This document shows, piece after piece, positions 1 through 6,774 of a stretch of DNA of 32,132 bases. The notes beneath the pieces were generated by a model. It was not told where the DNA came from, did no database searches, and saw only the letters and a program-made list of their open reading frames with translations. The stretch spans positions 1-32,132 of the forward strand of contig NZ_JAMBON010000040.1 of the NCBI RefSeq assembly GCF_023715655.1. Reading direction: 5' to 3'. The position numbers and the translations under genes are program-made. The stretch comes from Oceanobacillus luteolus. Lineage in GTDB: Bacteria > Bacillota > Bacilli > Bacillales > Amphibacillaceae. How positions within the stretch are numbered: the first letter of the stretch is position 1; every line of letters starts with the position of its first letter.

Positions 1-129
1 AATACTAAGAATCGGGCACTACAGTCAATGGCAAGCAGCAAAGCTGTGGCTGCTCTCACACTATGGTTTCAAATAATATTACTACTGGTCGAAAATATGC
101 TTTTACACAGAATTATGGACTTGACTGCA

Positions 130-408
130 TTCGTGCACTGAGAAGCACTCTAACATCACGAACGACCAATTTTTCTCTGCATTCGTGTTCTGAGAAGCGC
201 TCTAACATCATGAACGAACTTTTTTTCTTTGTATTCTTGCACTGAGAAACACACTAACATCATGAACGCACAATTTCTTTCTTGCTTCGTGTTCTGAGAA
301 GCCTTCTAGCGTCATGAACACACTTTTCTCCTCTGCCTTCATGCACTAAGAAGCACTCTATCGTCATGAGCACATTCTTTCTCACTATCTTCATGCAGAG
401 AGCTACTT
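130..408. repeat. 52-bp degenerate tandem repeat array (five full units plus a partial)
   Basis: Units begin at 130, 182, 234, 286, 338 and (partial) 390, an exact 52-nt period. Each starts TTC(G/T/A)TG, has a core close to CTGAGAAGCACTCTAACATCATGAACG, and ends in a pyrimidine-rich tail. The start TTCGTG and the downstream CACGAA/CATGAA form an inverted repeat. Odd units read TGCACTGAGAA (TGCACTAAGAA in unit 5) and even units TGTTCTGAGAA, so there is also a 104-bp higher order. The period is not a multiple of three, which argues against a coding repeat. Function unknown. Confidence 0.85.
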
Positions 409-420
409 AATTCCAGATAA

Positions 421-471
421 AAACGAAAATAAAAAACATTCCCTGTTGCTCTATGCTACAAGGAATGTTTT
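421..471 (-). terminator. Intrinsic terminator of sspP
   Basis: AAAACATTCC (433-442) pairs with GGAATGTTTT (462-471) around a 19-nt loop. Read on the minus strand, the stem is followed by a T-rich tract (421-436). It lies 11 nt beyond the sspP stop codon. Confidence 0.8.
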
Positions 472-481
472 AACCGAGAGA

Positions 482-634
482 TTACAACCCGTGACCCGGG
501 TTGCGGTTTTGTCTCGAGTGATTTGCTGTTTTAACTTTTTTGGAACCTTGCATCGGCTCGCCGTATGGTTGGTCCGGGCTTTGTGGAATATCCGGGTTTT
601 TCTTTTGTTTCGGTCCTTTAGGTCTCGGTGCCAT
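482..634 (-). CDS. sspP: Small acid-soluble spore protein P (SspP family), 50 aa
   Basis: The minus strand encodes a 50-residue basic protein starting MAPRPKGPKQKKN and ending GSKKVKTANHSRQNRNPGHGL (residues 30-50). The C-terminal GSKKVK-x-x-NH-S/T-RQ block matches what I recall of Bacillus SspP, a minor small acid-soluble spore protein of the core made in the forespore under sigma-G. A strong ribosome-binding site (AAGGAAGGAGG) sits just upstream of ATG 634, and an intrinsic terminator follows the stop. In B. subtilis sspP lies beside sspO; here no sspO is visible in the flanking sequence. It shows the organism is a spore former. I could not identify a clear sigma-G promoter upstream. Confidence 0.82.
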   Translation of the reverse strand: MAPRPKGPKQKKNPDIPQSPDQPYGEPMQGSKKVKTANHSRQNRNPGHGL

Positions 635-995
635 GGCTACCCCTCCTTCCTTCTAGGAGTATCTTTTGATAAAATTGGGTTGGTTATTCTAAAGAGGATT
701 GTAAAGTGTTGTTCAAATTGAGATTGTCACGACAGCAGGCTTTTTCAAGAAAATGTTAATGAAACTTTTAGTTCTGTAATCGTAATTAAAATGGAAGTGA
801 AGATATTGAAATAGTCGATTTCTTGTTTAATGGGTAATGATAGAGATCTCCAAACATACTATACTAGGCGGGTCATCCATAGCAGTAATCTTTCTTGTTC
901 AGAGATTGTTGATGAATGTTTTCTAAATAACAACTTTATCGGTAGAAAATGTTTGTTACAGTGAACAGGCTATTATTTAGATAAGGAGTTTGTTG
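635..995. other. Intergenic stretch between sspP and the CHY zinc-finger gene
   Basis: This holds the sspP ribosome-binding site (about 640-650) and presumably its promoter, and the 5' region of the CHY gene. No open frame here has both a ribosome-binding site and a plausible protein. CATACTA at 855-861 resembles a sigma-F/G -10 box on the plus strand but no gene follows at promoter distance. Confidence 0.5.
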
Positions 996-1316
996 ATGAA
1001 AATTTATGGGTCTATTGTGGACGACGAGACACGTTGTACACATTATCATTCAGAAAAAGATATTATTGCTATTAAATTTAAATGCTGCAATCGCTATTAT
1101 CCTTGCTACAAATGCCATGAAGAGCATGCGGATCACCGCATCAAACCTTGGCCTGAACAGCAGTTTGACGAATCGGCCATCCTTTGCGGCCGCTGTCACA
1201 CAAAGTTGACGATTCACCAATACATGCGTACCACAAGCTGCCCAAACTGCCAGGCTTCCTTCAATGCGGGATGTACTGCGCATTACCCAATTTATTTTGA
1301 ACTACAGACTAAATAA
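996..1316 (+). CDS. CHY zinc-finger domain protein, 106 aa
   Basis: The protein is small and rich in Cys and His: CTHYHSEKD near residues 14-22, CCNRYYPCYKCHEEHADH in the first third, CGRCH in the middle, CPNC and GCTAHY near the end. This spacing is the CHY-type zinc finger (zf-CHY), a domain binding several zinc ions and found as a stand-alone ~100-aa protein in bacilli. ATG 996 is chosen over two in-frame TTG codons upstream because AAGGAG (983-988) then sits 7 nt ahead. The cellular role of these stand-alone proteins is not established, and neighbours give no hint. The gene appears monocistronic; no clear terminator follows it. Confidence 0.8.
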   Translation: MKIYGSIVDDETRCTHYHSEKDIIAIKFKCCNRYYPCYKCHEEHADHRIKPWPEQQFDESAILCGRCHTKLTIHQYMRTTSCPNCQASFNAGCTAHYPIYFELQTK

Positions 1317-1414
1317 CAGGCAGCGCTGACGATAAACCGAAGCAGACGTATTGGTGGTCATAGACTATTATATCTCAGCCCTTCTGCAGCTTATATAGAG
1401 AATCTGGTGACTTC

Positions 1415-1451
1415 CAAAAAAACTCCCTAAAGTAGATTCTACTAAAGGGAG
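1415..1451 (-). terminator. Intrinsic terminator ending the ABC transporter block
   Basis: CTCCCT (1423-1428) pairs with AGGGAG (1446-1451), with an inner AGTA/TACT stem. On the minus strand the hairpin is followed by seven T residues (1415-1421). It lies about 120 nt beyond the stop of the ATPase gene. Confidence 0.75.
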
Positions 1452-1574
1452 CATGAACTATTGAATAATTATATTGATACATCAAAACGATAAGCTAGTA
1501 CAACAGTTTGTTCATTTAGTTTAATATGTCTTCCAACCCATCCATTATAGACATGAAGGTACTGAATTTTATCA

Positions 1575-2273
1575 TTAGCGAACTGCGGACTGTGCTTCTT
1601 CAAGCAATTTAAGTTCTCCGTCAATCATTTGATATACTTTATCACAATATTTTAATAAACGTTCATCATGTGTAACCATAATCGCTGCCTTGTTTCGTGC
1701 TTTCAATCCAGTAGACAATAACTCCACGATTTCAAAGGCACGCTGTGTATCAAGACTTGCTGTAGGTTCGTCGGCAAGAATAATATCCGGATCATTCATT
1801 AACGCCCGAGCAATTGCTGTCCGTTGACGTTCTCCGCCTGAAAGCTGATCAGGATATTTTTTTAATTTATCACCTAAACCTACTTCTGTCAGCAACTCTT
1901 TTGCAAATCGTTTATCTTCCTCCGTAATGGAGCCCTTCATTTTCTTAACGACTAGAAGTTGGTCAAGCACGGTCAAGTAAGGGACAAGATTCGATGTTTG
2001 CAGGATAAAGCCGATTTGTTCCAGACGTAGTTTCGCAAGCTCTTTTGGCTTAAGATTCGCTAGACTAGTCCCATTAATCGTCACATTACCTTCCGAAGGC
2101 TGCAGAAGCGCACCTGCAATGGATAAGAATGTACTCTTTCCAGAACCAGATGGACCGATCACCGCAACGAATTCTCCAGGTTGGACTGAAATGGAGACAT
2201 TATTCAGAGCTGTGAACTTTCTATCTCCTTCTTGATAATGTTTAGATACTTTTTCAAACTTAATTCCTTTCAT
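1575..2273 (-). CDS. ABC transporter ATP-binding protein (LolD/MacB type), 232 aa
   Basis: This is the nucleotide-binding subunit of an ABC transporter. Walker A GPSGSGKS is at residues 40-47, followed by a Q-loop (FILQTSNLVPYL), signature LSGGERQR, Walker B IILADEPTASLD and the switch histidine in MVTHD. Its length and LolD-like sequence fit the MacB/LolCDE group, which couples ATP hydrolysis to conformational work by FtsX-type permeases, often extruding peptides or antibiotics. The start overlaps the permease stop by one base and has GGGAGG upstream, so the two are translationally coupled. It is the last gene of the block before the terminator at 1415-1451. The substrate cannot be told from sequence. 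Confidence 0.92.
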   Translation of the reverse strand: MKGIKFEKVSKHYQEGDRKFTALNNVSISVQPGEFVAVIGPSGSGKSTFLSIAGALLQPSEGNVTINGTSLANLKPKELAKLRLEQIGFILQTSNLVPYLTVLDQLLVVKKMKGSITEEDKRFAKELLTEVGLGDKLKKYPDQLSGGERQRTAIARALMNDPDIILADEPTASLDTQRAFEIVELLSTGLKARNKAAIMVTHDERLLKYCDKVYQMIDGELKLLEEAQSAVR

Positions 2274-3394
2274 TATTCAACCCTCCCTATTGCTTGCAGT
2301 GGATCAATTTTCGTTATTTTCCGTACGGACAGAAGTGAGCTTAGTACTGACACGACAAGCAATACGAGTGCATAACTGATTACGAGAGTAGGGTTCAGTT
2401 CAAAAGGCATCCCTTCTGGGAAAATTGCCGCCGTTCCATAAGTCAGTAATATTCCCAATCCAATACTTACGACAGCAAGCAGGAATATTTGGGAAACCAC
2501 TGCTCGTCCAAGAAAACCATCACTTGCTCCAATAGCCTTCATAATTCCAAATTGATTTGATTTTTGTAATGTCATCACATAGAAGAAAACAGTAATCACA
2601 AATGCGGATATCGCTAAAAGAAAACCGAGCATCATCATAATCGTTCCATTTTCAGCTGTATAGCCTGGAATTCCATTGATGGCTTCTTGTTTCGTTGCTG
2701 TTTCTATCCCTTGTATTGCTTGATCGACTTCTTCCGGAATAATTTCATTACCTTGAAGCATAATGGCATTAACTGGATTGCTTACGCCCATATCAGAACC
2801 AGGTGCAGCAAAATGAATGTCGCGCCAAGCGTCCATGGTCATAAAAATAGCCGGCAAATGGTTAAAAGATTCATTTTCTACAAACCCGACAACTTTAATG
2901 ACTTTATCTGTACCTTCAATTTCAAGCGTATCCCCAAGTTTAATGCCTTCATTTTTTAATACATCATTTACAATAACTTCCTGATCTTTACCCTCAGTCA
3001 GGGCTTGTCCTTCAATGACTTCAGGTTCTAAAAATGTACCAGGATTGATTCCTAAAAGGGAGGCATCAATTTTTCCATCATCTGAAGTGGCATCCTCTTT
3101 AAGAATTACTGCCGTTTGGGAACCCATTGGTGCAGCGTCGTTCACATGTTCCTGTTCCATAAGCTCTTCAGATAAATCCTCTGAAATGACCGATCTTAAC
3201 ATGGAATGGCGGGAGCCTTCTTCAAAAACAACAAAATCAGCATCCATGTTTTTAAACGTCGCGGCACTTAGGGAAGACAAACCATTTCCGAGACCTGATA
3301 ATATAAAAACAAGCCAAGATATTAATACTAAAATCATGCCAATCATGATAAAACGTAATTTGGCATGCTTAAATTCTCTTAATGCAAGAAACAT
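2273..3394 (-). CDS. ABC transporter permease, FtsX/MacB type, 373 aa
   Basis: An N-terminal membrane segment (about residues 15-37) is followed by a ~200-residue extracytoplasmic domain and then three C-terminal membrane segments with the FtsX-domain signature (FGIMKAIGAS; RKITKIDPLQAIG at the end). This four-TM plan is typical of MacB/LolC-type permeases that act mechanically rather than by forming a channel. AGAGGTGA precedes ATG 3394. It pairs with the ATPase that follows. Lying downstream of a two-component system and a CopD-like gene suggests a stress or envelope-related export role, an inference from context only. Confidence 0.9.
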   Translation of the reverse strand: MFLALREFKHAKLRFIMIGMILVLISWLVFILSGLGNGLSSLSAATFKNMDADFVVFEEGSRHSMLRSVISEDLSEELMEQEHVNDAAPMGSQTAVILKEDATSDDGKIDASLLGINPGTFLEPEVIEGQALTEGKDQEVIVNDVLKNEGIKLGDTLEIEGTDKVIKVVGFVENESFNHLPAIFMTMDAWRDIHFAAPGSDMGVSNPVNAIMLQGNEIIPEEVDQAIQGIETATKQEAINGIPGYTAENGTIMMMLGFLLAISAFVITVFFYVMTLQKSNQFGIMKAIGASDGFLGRAVVSQIFLLAVVSIGLGILLTYGTAAIFPEGMPFELNPTLVISYALVLLVVSVLSSLLSVRKITKIDPLQAIGRVE

Positions 3395-3453
3395 AATTTC
3401 ACCTCTATGTTGTAATGGTAACTCGTAATCTACAAATTTTTAATCCAGCTTCA

Positions 3454-3912
3454 TCAGCTCAACCGCAATCCAACAATAATAACAATACCTATGCCTAATA
3501 GAGTAGAGATTAATAGGTAGTTGGCATACATTTTTGTAAGTCCAACAAGTGTTTTCTCTTTCTTTAAAGGAATACCTTCCAGTTTTCTAGTCAACCTCAC
3601 ACTATAAATGGACACAAAAATAATCGTTAACAGGATGATCATTGTACCGCCTTGTTCCATGATGGTAAGATAGAGCGGCATCGATTCCCGATTAAACTGT
3701 AAAATCATATAAACCCCAGATAACAGTATTAATGTTAAGCTAGGAAGAACTCCCCACATTACCCATTTTTGAATTCGCTTGATAACGGGAGCAAAGTTTG
3801 TTAATACTCTTTCATTCTTGGCAATACCTCGTAAAAGATAGCCCAGCGCCAAAAATGAACCTACCCAGATTGCAACTCCAGTAATGTGGAGAATATAACT
3901 TAAAGAATACAT
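3454..3912 (-). CDS. CopD-like integral membrane protein, 152 aa
   Basis: The protein has four predicted membrane helices: about residues 5-27, 50-73, 85-107 and 130-151. The N-terminus, LHITGVAIWVGSFLALGYL, has the His and W-x-G pattern of the CopD/DUF2269-type membrane family, in which histidines may bind haem or copper. Copper transport is therefore only a possibility. AAAGGATG precedes ATG 3912. A Pho-box-like element about 50 nt upstream (3961-3983) matches one ahead of the response regulator gene, suggesting that this gene, and perhaps the ABC pair 59 nt downstream, is controlled by that regulator. No terminator is seen between it and the permease. Confidence 0.65.
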   Translation of the reverse strand: MYSLSYILHITGVAIWVGSFLALGYLLRGIAKNERVLTNFAPVIKRIQKWVMWGVLPSLTLILLSGVYMILQFNRESMPLYLTIMEQGGTMIILLTIIFVSIYSVRLTRKLEGIPLKKEKTLVGLTKMYANYLLISTLLGIGIVIIVGLRLS

Positions 3913-3960
3913 CGTTTACATCCTTTCTACATTGTTTACCTGGATTTATCGTAGCAATCG

Positions 3961-3983
3961 AATATGAACAACATGTTAACAAA
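3961..3983 (-). promoter_or_regulatory. Pho-box-like response-regulator site upstream of the CopD-like gene
   Basis: On the minus strand the site reads TTAACA-N5-TTCATA, two half-sites 11 bp apart, the arrangement OmpR/PhoP-family regulators use. It matches the site at 6137-6159 at 19 of 23 positions; three of the four differences are in the 3-nt centre. It lies 49 nt upstream of ATG 3912. Confidence 0.6.
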
Positions 3984-4012
3984 CCTTTCCTCCCGCTTAG
4001 AATGTAATTAAA

Positions 4013-5413
4013 TTAATAGCTTAACGGAAGCTTAAAAGAAAAGGCCGTCCCTTCTCCTGGTTTTGTCTCGACTTCGACTTCCGTTTCATGCAGGTCTAAA
4101 ATAGATTTAACAATTGCCAATCCAAGCCCTGCTCCGGTTTTACTTGAACGAGCCTCGTCCACCTTGTAAAACCTTCTCCAAATCAGATCTAATTGTTTCT
4201 CTTCCATGCCGATTCCATAATCCTTTATCAGCACGCGGACATGACGTCCTTCCCTGATCAACTTGATATCAATGCGCTCATACATATTTGAAAACTGAAT
4301 AGCATTATGAATGAGATTAACAAGTACCTGTTCCATTCGTTCTTTATCTGCATTAACTACGTAATCTTGGTTAGAGTGAAAACGAATTTCCAATTGCTTT
4401 TCCTTGCAGTGTGGTTCAAACTTATGAATGATGGCATTGATTTGTTCCGTTAAGTTATAATCCGTCCGGAAAAGCTTTTGGTGACCTTCTTCCAACTGGT
4501 TCATATCCAACGTATCATTTACAAGCTTAATCATCCGTTCTGTCTCATCTTTCATCAGTCCATAATAATGCGCTTGTTTATGGGCTGGAATTGTCCCATC
4601 CATCAAAGCAATGATAAACCCCTTTATAGATGTTAATGGGGAACGTAATTCATGAGAGACGTTTGAGATGAATTGCCGTCGAGTCTTTTCTAAATGGTTT
4701 AGTTCATCAGCCATATACGTAAAAGATTTCGCCAACTGACCAATTTCATCGTTTAACTCATATTGTACAGACTTCGAAAAGTCACCAGTCGCATAGTGCC
4801 TTGCAATCTCGCTCATTTCTCTCAATGGGGCAGAGATTCTTATTGACATAAACCATAAAATAATCCCTGCAAACAGAATTCCAATGATGAATGTAAAAAG
4901 AATCATGAAAATGATTTGTTTATATTCATGGTGTAATTCATGAAAAATCATCACCATAATTGGCCGCTCCACATCATCTATATTCGTATGGAGCGTGCTC
5001 GCAATCGTATAACGAAGTTCTCCATCCACAAACCCTCCCTCGGACACTTTTTCTCCTGCAATGACTTGTTCCAAAATATCTTCGGGAATTGGTATAAATG
5101 GAGAAGCTTCTGTTAAACCGGGACCATAAATCTGCTCGCCTGTTTCATCGACGAGATAAATAAGATAGTCTGGCTGATTAAGGGATTGGGCAAATATTTC
5201 AGCCGTTTCACTGTCACTCCAATTGAATCGCTGTTGATTTTGCAGCTGATTTTCAACCTGTTCATATTGATGTTGATAGATATCTTCAAATTCTTTGTAG
5301 AAATTCAAGTGAAATAAATAAAAAAAGACAGCAATAAAGAATAAAAAGGAAATAACAATAATGAATGAATAGCTGAGAAACATCCTGGAAAAGATTGAGT
5401 TTTTCTTAAGCAA
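4013..5413 (-). CDS. Sensor histidine kinase, 466 aa
   Basis: A membrane-bound sensor kinase with TM1 at about residues 12-35, an extracytoplasmic sensor loop of ~130 residues, TM2 at about 167-190, and a HAMP linker. A HisKA domain follows with the phospho-acceptor His254 in SNVSHELRSPLTS, then an HATPase_c domain with N-box NLIHNAIQFSN and G-box TGAGLGLAIVK. All motifs needed for autophosphorylation are present. The gene overlaps the end of the response-regulator gene by 8 nt, so the pair is co-translated. The sensor loop is moderately large, unlike the very short loops of BceS-type kinases that sense through an ABC transporter. The signal is unknown. Confidence 0.93.
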   Translation of the reverse strand: MLKKNSIFSRMFLSYSFIIVISFLFFIAVFFYLFHLNFYKEFEDIYQHQYEQVENQLQNQQRFNWSDSETAEIFAQSLNQPDYLIYLVDETGEQIYGPGLTEASPFIPIPEDILEQVIAGEKVSEGGFVDGELRYTIASTLHTNIDDVERPIMVMIFHELHHEYKQIIFMILFTFIIGILFAGIILWFMSIRISAPLREMSEIARHYATGDFSKSVQYELNDEIGQLAKSFTYMADELNHLEKTRRQFISNVSHELRSPLTSIKGFIIALMDGTIPAHKQAHYYGLMKDETERMIKLVNDTLDMNQLEEGHQKLFRTDYNLTEQINAIIHKFEPHCKEKQLEIRFHSNQDYVVNADKERMEQVLVNLIHNAIQFSNMYERIDIKLIREGRHVRVLIKDYGIGMEEKQLDLIWRRFYKVDEARSSKTGAGLGLAIVKSILDLHETEVEVETKPGEGTAFSFKLPLSY

Positions 5414-6104
5414 AAGATTTCACCTCAAACCGATAACCGACTCCTCGAATAGTAGCTACAGACCAATCCGCTTGATGCGCAGCCAGCTTATCCCGGATTC
5501 GTTTTATATGGACATCGACGGTACGCGGATCTCCATCAAACTCATAGCCCCATACACGGTCCAATAACTGTTGCCTTGTCAGCACTTGATTCGGGTTCAT
5601 TGCCAAGTAATAAAACAATTCCATTTCTTTCGGCGCCATCAATACTTGTTTCTCATTGATTAACACACGGTATTCTTTCATATTTATAACGATGTTATCA
5701 AAATGTAGCTCGTCCTTTTCACTATCCGACAGTATCGTTCGCCGTAATACAGTTTTGATACGCGCGGTTAATTCATTCGGATCAAATGGTTTAACAACAT
5801 AGTCATCCGCTCCAATGTCCAATCCTTGGATAATATCATACGTTTCCCCTTTGCCAGTCAACATGATGATCGGAACTTGTTTATCTATCAATCGAATTTC
5901 CTTACAAACTTCCCAACCATTCATTTTAGGCAGCATAATATCTAGAAGGATACAGTCAGGGGATTCATTATAAAATAACTCCAACCCTTCTTCTCCATCG
6001 GAAGCAGAAATAGAGGAAAAACCGATTTTATCCATATACAACTGGATTAACTCCACAATATTCGAATCATCTTCTATGATTAAAACTTTTATCGGTCGCT
6101 TCAT
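5406..6104 (-). CDS. OmpR/PhoB-family response regulator, 232 aa
   Basis: The receiver domain spans residues 1-120, with acidic pocket E11-D12-D13, phospho-acceptor Asp55 in LLDIMLP, Thr83 and Lys105 in VVKPF. The C-terminal winged helix ends VDVHIKRIRDKL...VATIRGVGYRFE, typical of OmpR/PhoB DNA-binding domains. ATG 6104 is preferred over an upstream in-frame start near 6212 because GAGGGGTGATGAC sits directly ahead and the receiver fold begins there. It is co-transcribed with the kinase gene. A Pho-box-like repeat about 33 nt upstream of the start (6137-6159) suggests autoregulation; a related site precedes the CopD-like gene. Confidence 0.93.
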   Translation of the reverse strand: MKRPIKVLIIEDDSNIVELIQLYMDKIGFSSISASDGEEGLELFYNESPDCILLDIMLPKMNGWEVCKEIRLIDKQVPIIMLTGKGETYDIIQGLDIGADDYVVKPFDPNELTARIKTVLRRTILSDSEKDELHFDNIVINMKEYRVLINEKQVLMAPKEMELFYYLAMNPNQVLTRQQLLDRVWGYEFDGDPRTVDVHIKRIRDKLAAHQADWSVATIRGVGYRFEVKSFA

Positions 6105-6136
6105 GTCATCACCCCTCTTGTCTATTATCTCTGAGT

Positions 6137-6159
6137 AATATGAACGTGATGTTAATAAA
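6137..6159 (-). promoter_or_regulatory. Pho-box-like site upstream of the response-regulator gene
   Basis: Minus-strand TTAACA-N5-TTCATA, nearly identical to the site at 3961-3983. A TAATAG -10-like hexamer lies 9 nt beyond the TTCATATT end. It is a candidate autoregulatory binding site. Confidence 0.6.
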
Positions 6160-6175
6160 TCATACATTAAACTCT

Positions 6176-6203
6176 GGGCACTTGCATGGTACAGCAAGCG
6201 CCC
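6176..6203. other. Inverted repeat upstream of the two-component operon
   Basis: GGGC-A-CTTGC (6176-6185) pairs with GCAAG-C-GCCC (6194-6203) around an 8-nt loop, with one mismatch. It lies between the padR terminator and the regulator gene. It could be an operator or a leader hairpin; no T-run follows on either side. Confidence 0.45.
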
Positions 6204-6212
6204 AAAACTCAT

Positions 6213-6241
6213 TAAAAAATGAGCTGTATAAACAGCTCATT
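6213..6241 (-). terminator. Intrinsic terminator after padR
   Basis: A perfect 10-bp stem (6218-6227 with 6232-6241) has an ATAA loop and, on the minus strand, a run of T residues (6213-6219). It ends the PadR/ABC operon. Confidence 0.88.
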
Positions 6242-6259
6242 CTTCGTTATGATGATATA

Positions 6260-6760
6260 CTACAACTCTTCCTCTATCCGTTCCAACCACTTCATATCGG
6301 CCTCTAAATGCAGCAAAGCCCCTTCAATCAATAGTTTCATCGTATCATTTCCGGATAGGGACATTTGTTTTCTTAATTGGGTAAGATGCAATATATCCTT
6401 TAATATCGTTTCCTTTTGATTTCGGATCATCGTTTTCTTGTTATCATACGATACGTGACTTGCACAAAGAAATTTAATATAAAATTCCTCTTTGAACAAC
6501 GATCTTCCAACGGGCTCATTGAGCCAGGACCAGAGTTCTTCTTTGCCCGCCTGTGTGATCGTATATAGTTTCCGGTCCTTTTTATCATGACCTGGTGATT
6601 CTACAAAAGAATCCCGCTCCAGCCGGTCGAGTGTCGTGTAGACTTGACCGGCATTTAGCGGCCATAACCCTTCAACTAAAGATTCAAATCCGGTTTTCAA
6701 TTCATAGCCATGTCTTGGTTTCTCATAGATTAGAGCAAGTAATGAATGTTTAACTGACAT
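6260..6760 (-). CDS. PadR-family transcriptional repressor, 166 aa
   Basis: The N-terminal ~85 residues form the PadR winged helix: SLLALIYEKPRHGYELK, GQVYTTLDRLERD and KLYTITQAGKEEL are its hallmark segments. A C-terminal helical dimerisation part follows (FIKFLCASHVS... to LERIEEEL), as in PadR-s1 proteins of ~170 aa. These regulators commonly repress an adjacent ABC exporter and release on binding a drug-like ligand. Here it is the last gene of the operon, 14 nt after the permease stop. The three palindromes over the operon promoter (10589-10627) are the natural candidate operator, which would make repression autoregulatory. Confidence 0.92.
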   Translation of the reverse strand: MSVKHSLLALIYEKPRHGYELKTGFESLVEGLWPLNAGQVYTTLDRLERDSFVESPGHDKKDRKLYTITQAGKEELWSWLNEPVGRSLFKEEFYIKFLCASHVSYDNKKTMIRNQKETILKDILHLTQLRKQMSLSGNDTMKLLIEGALLHLEADMKWLERIEEEL

Positions 6761-6774
6761 ATCAATATCCCCAT

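Noticed and set aside
63-245. 60-aa open frame in the repeat array
   Set aside because: It runs into 52-nt repeats whose period is not a multiple of three, and no ribosome-binding site precedes it.
130-408. CRISPR array
   Set aside because: The segments between conserved cores are also alike, the cores themselves diverge, and no cas genes are present.
446-721. 91-aa plus-strand open frame
   Set aside because: It lies antisense to sspP, has no ribosome-binding site and its composition is Arg/Phe/Leu-rich shadow sequence.
855-861. CATACTA as a sigma-F/G promoter
   Set aside because: No convincing -35 box and no gene at a suitable distance on that strand apart from the CHY gene 135 nt away.
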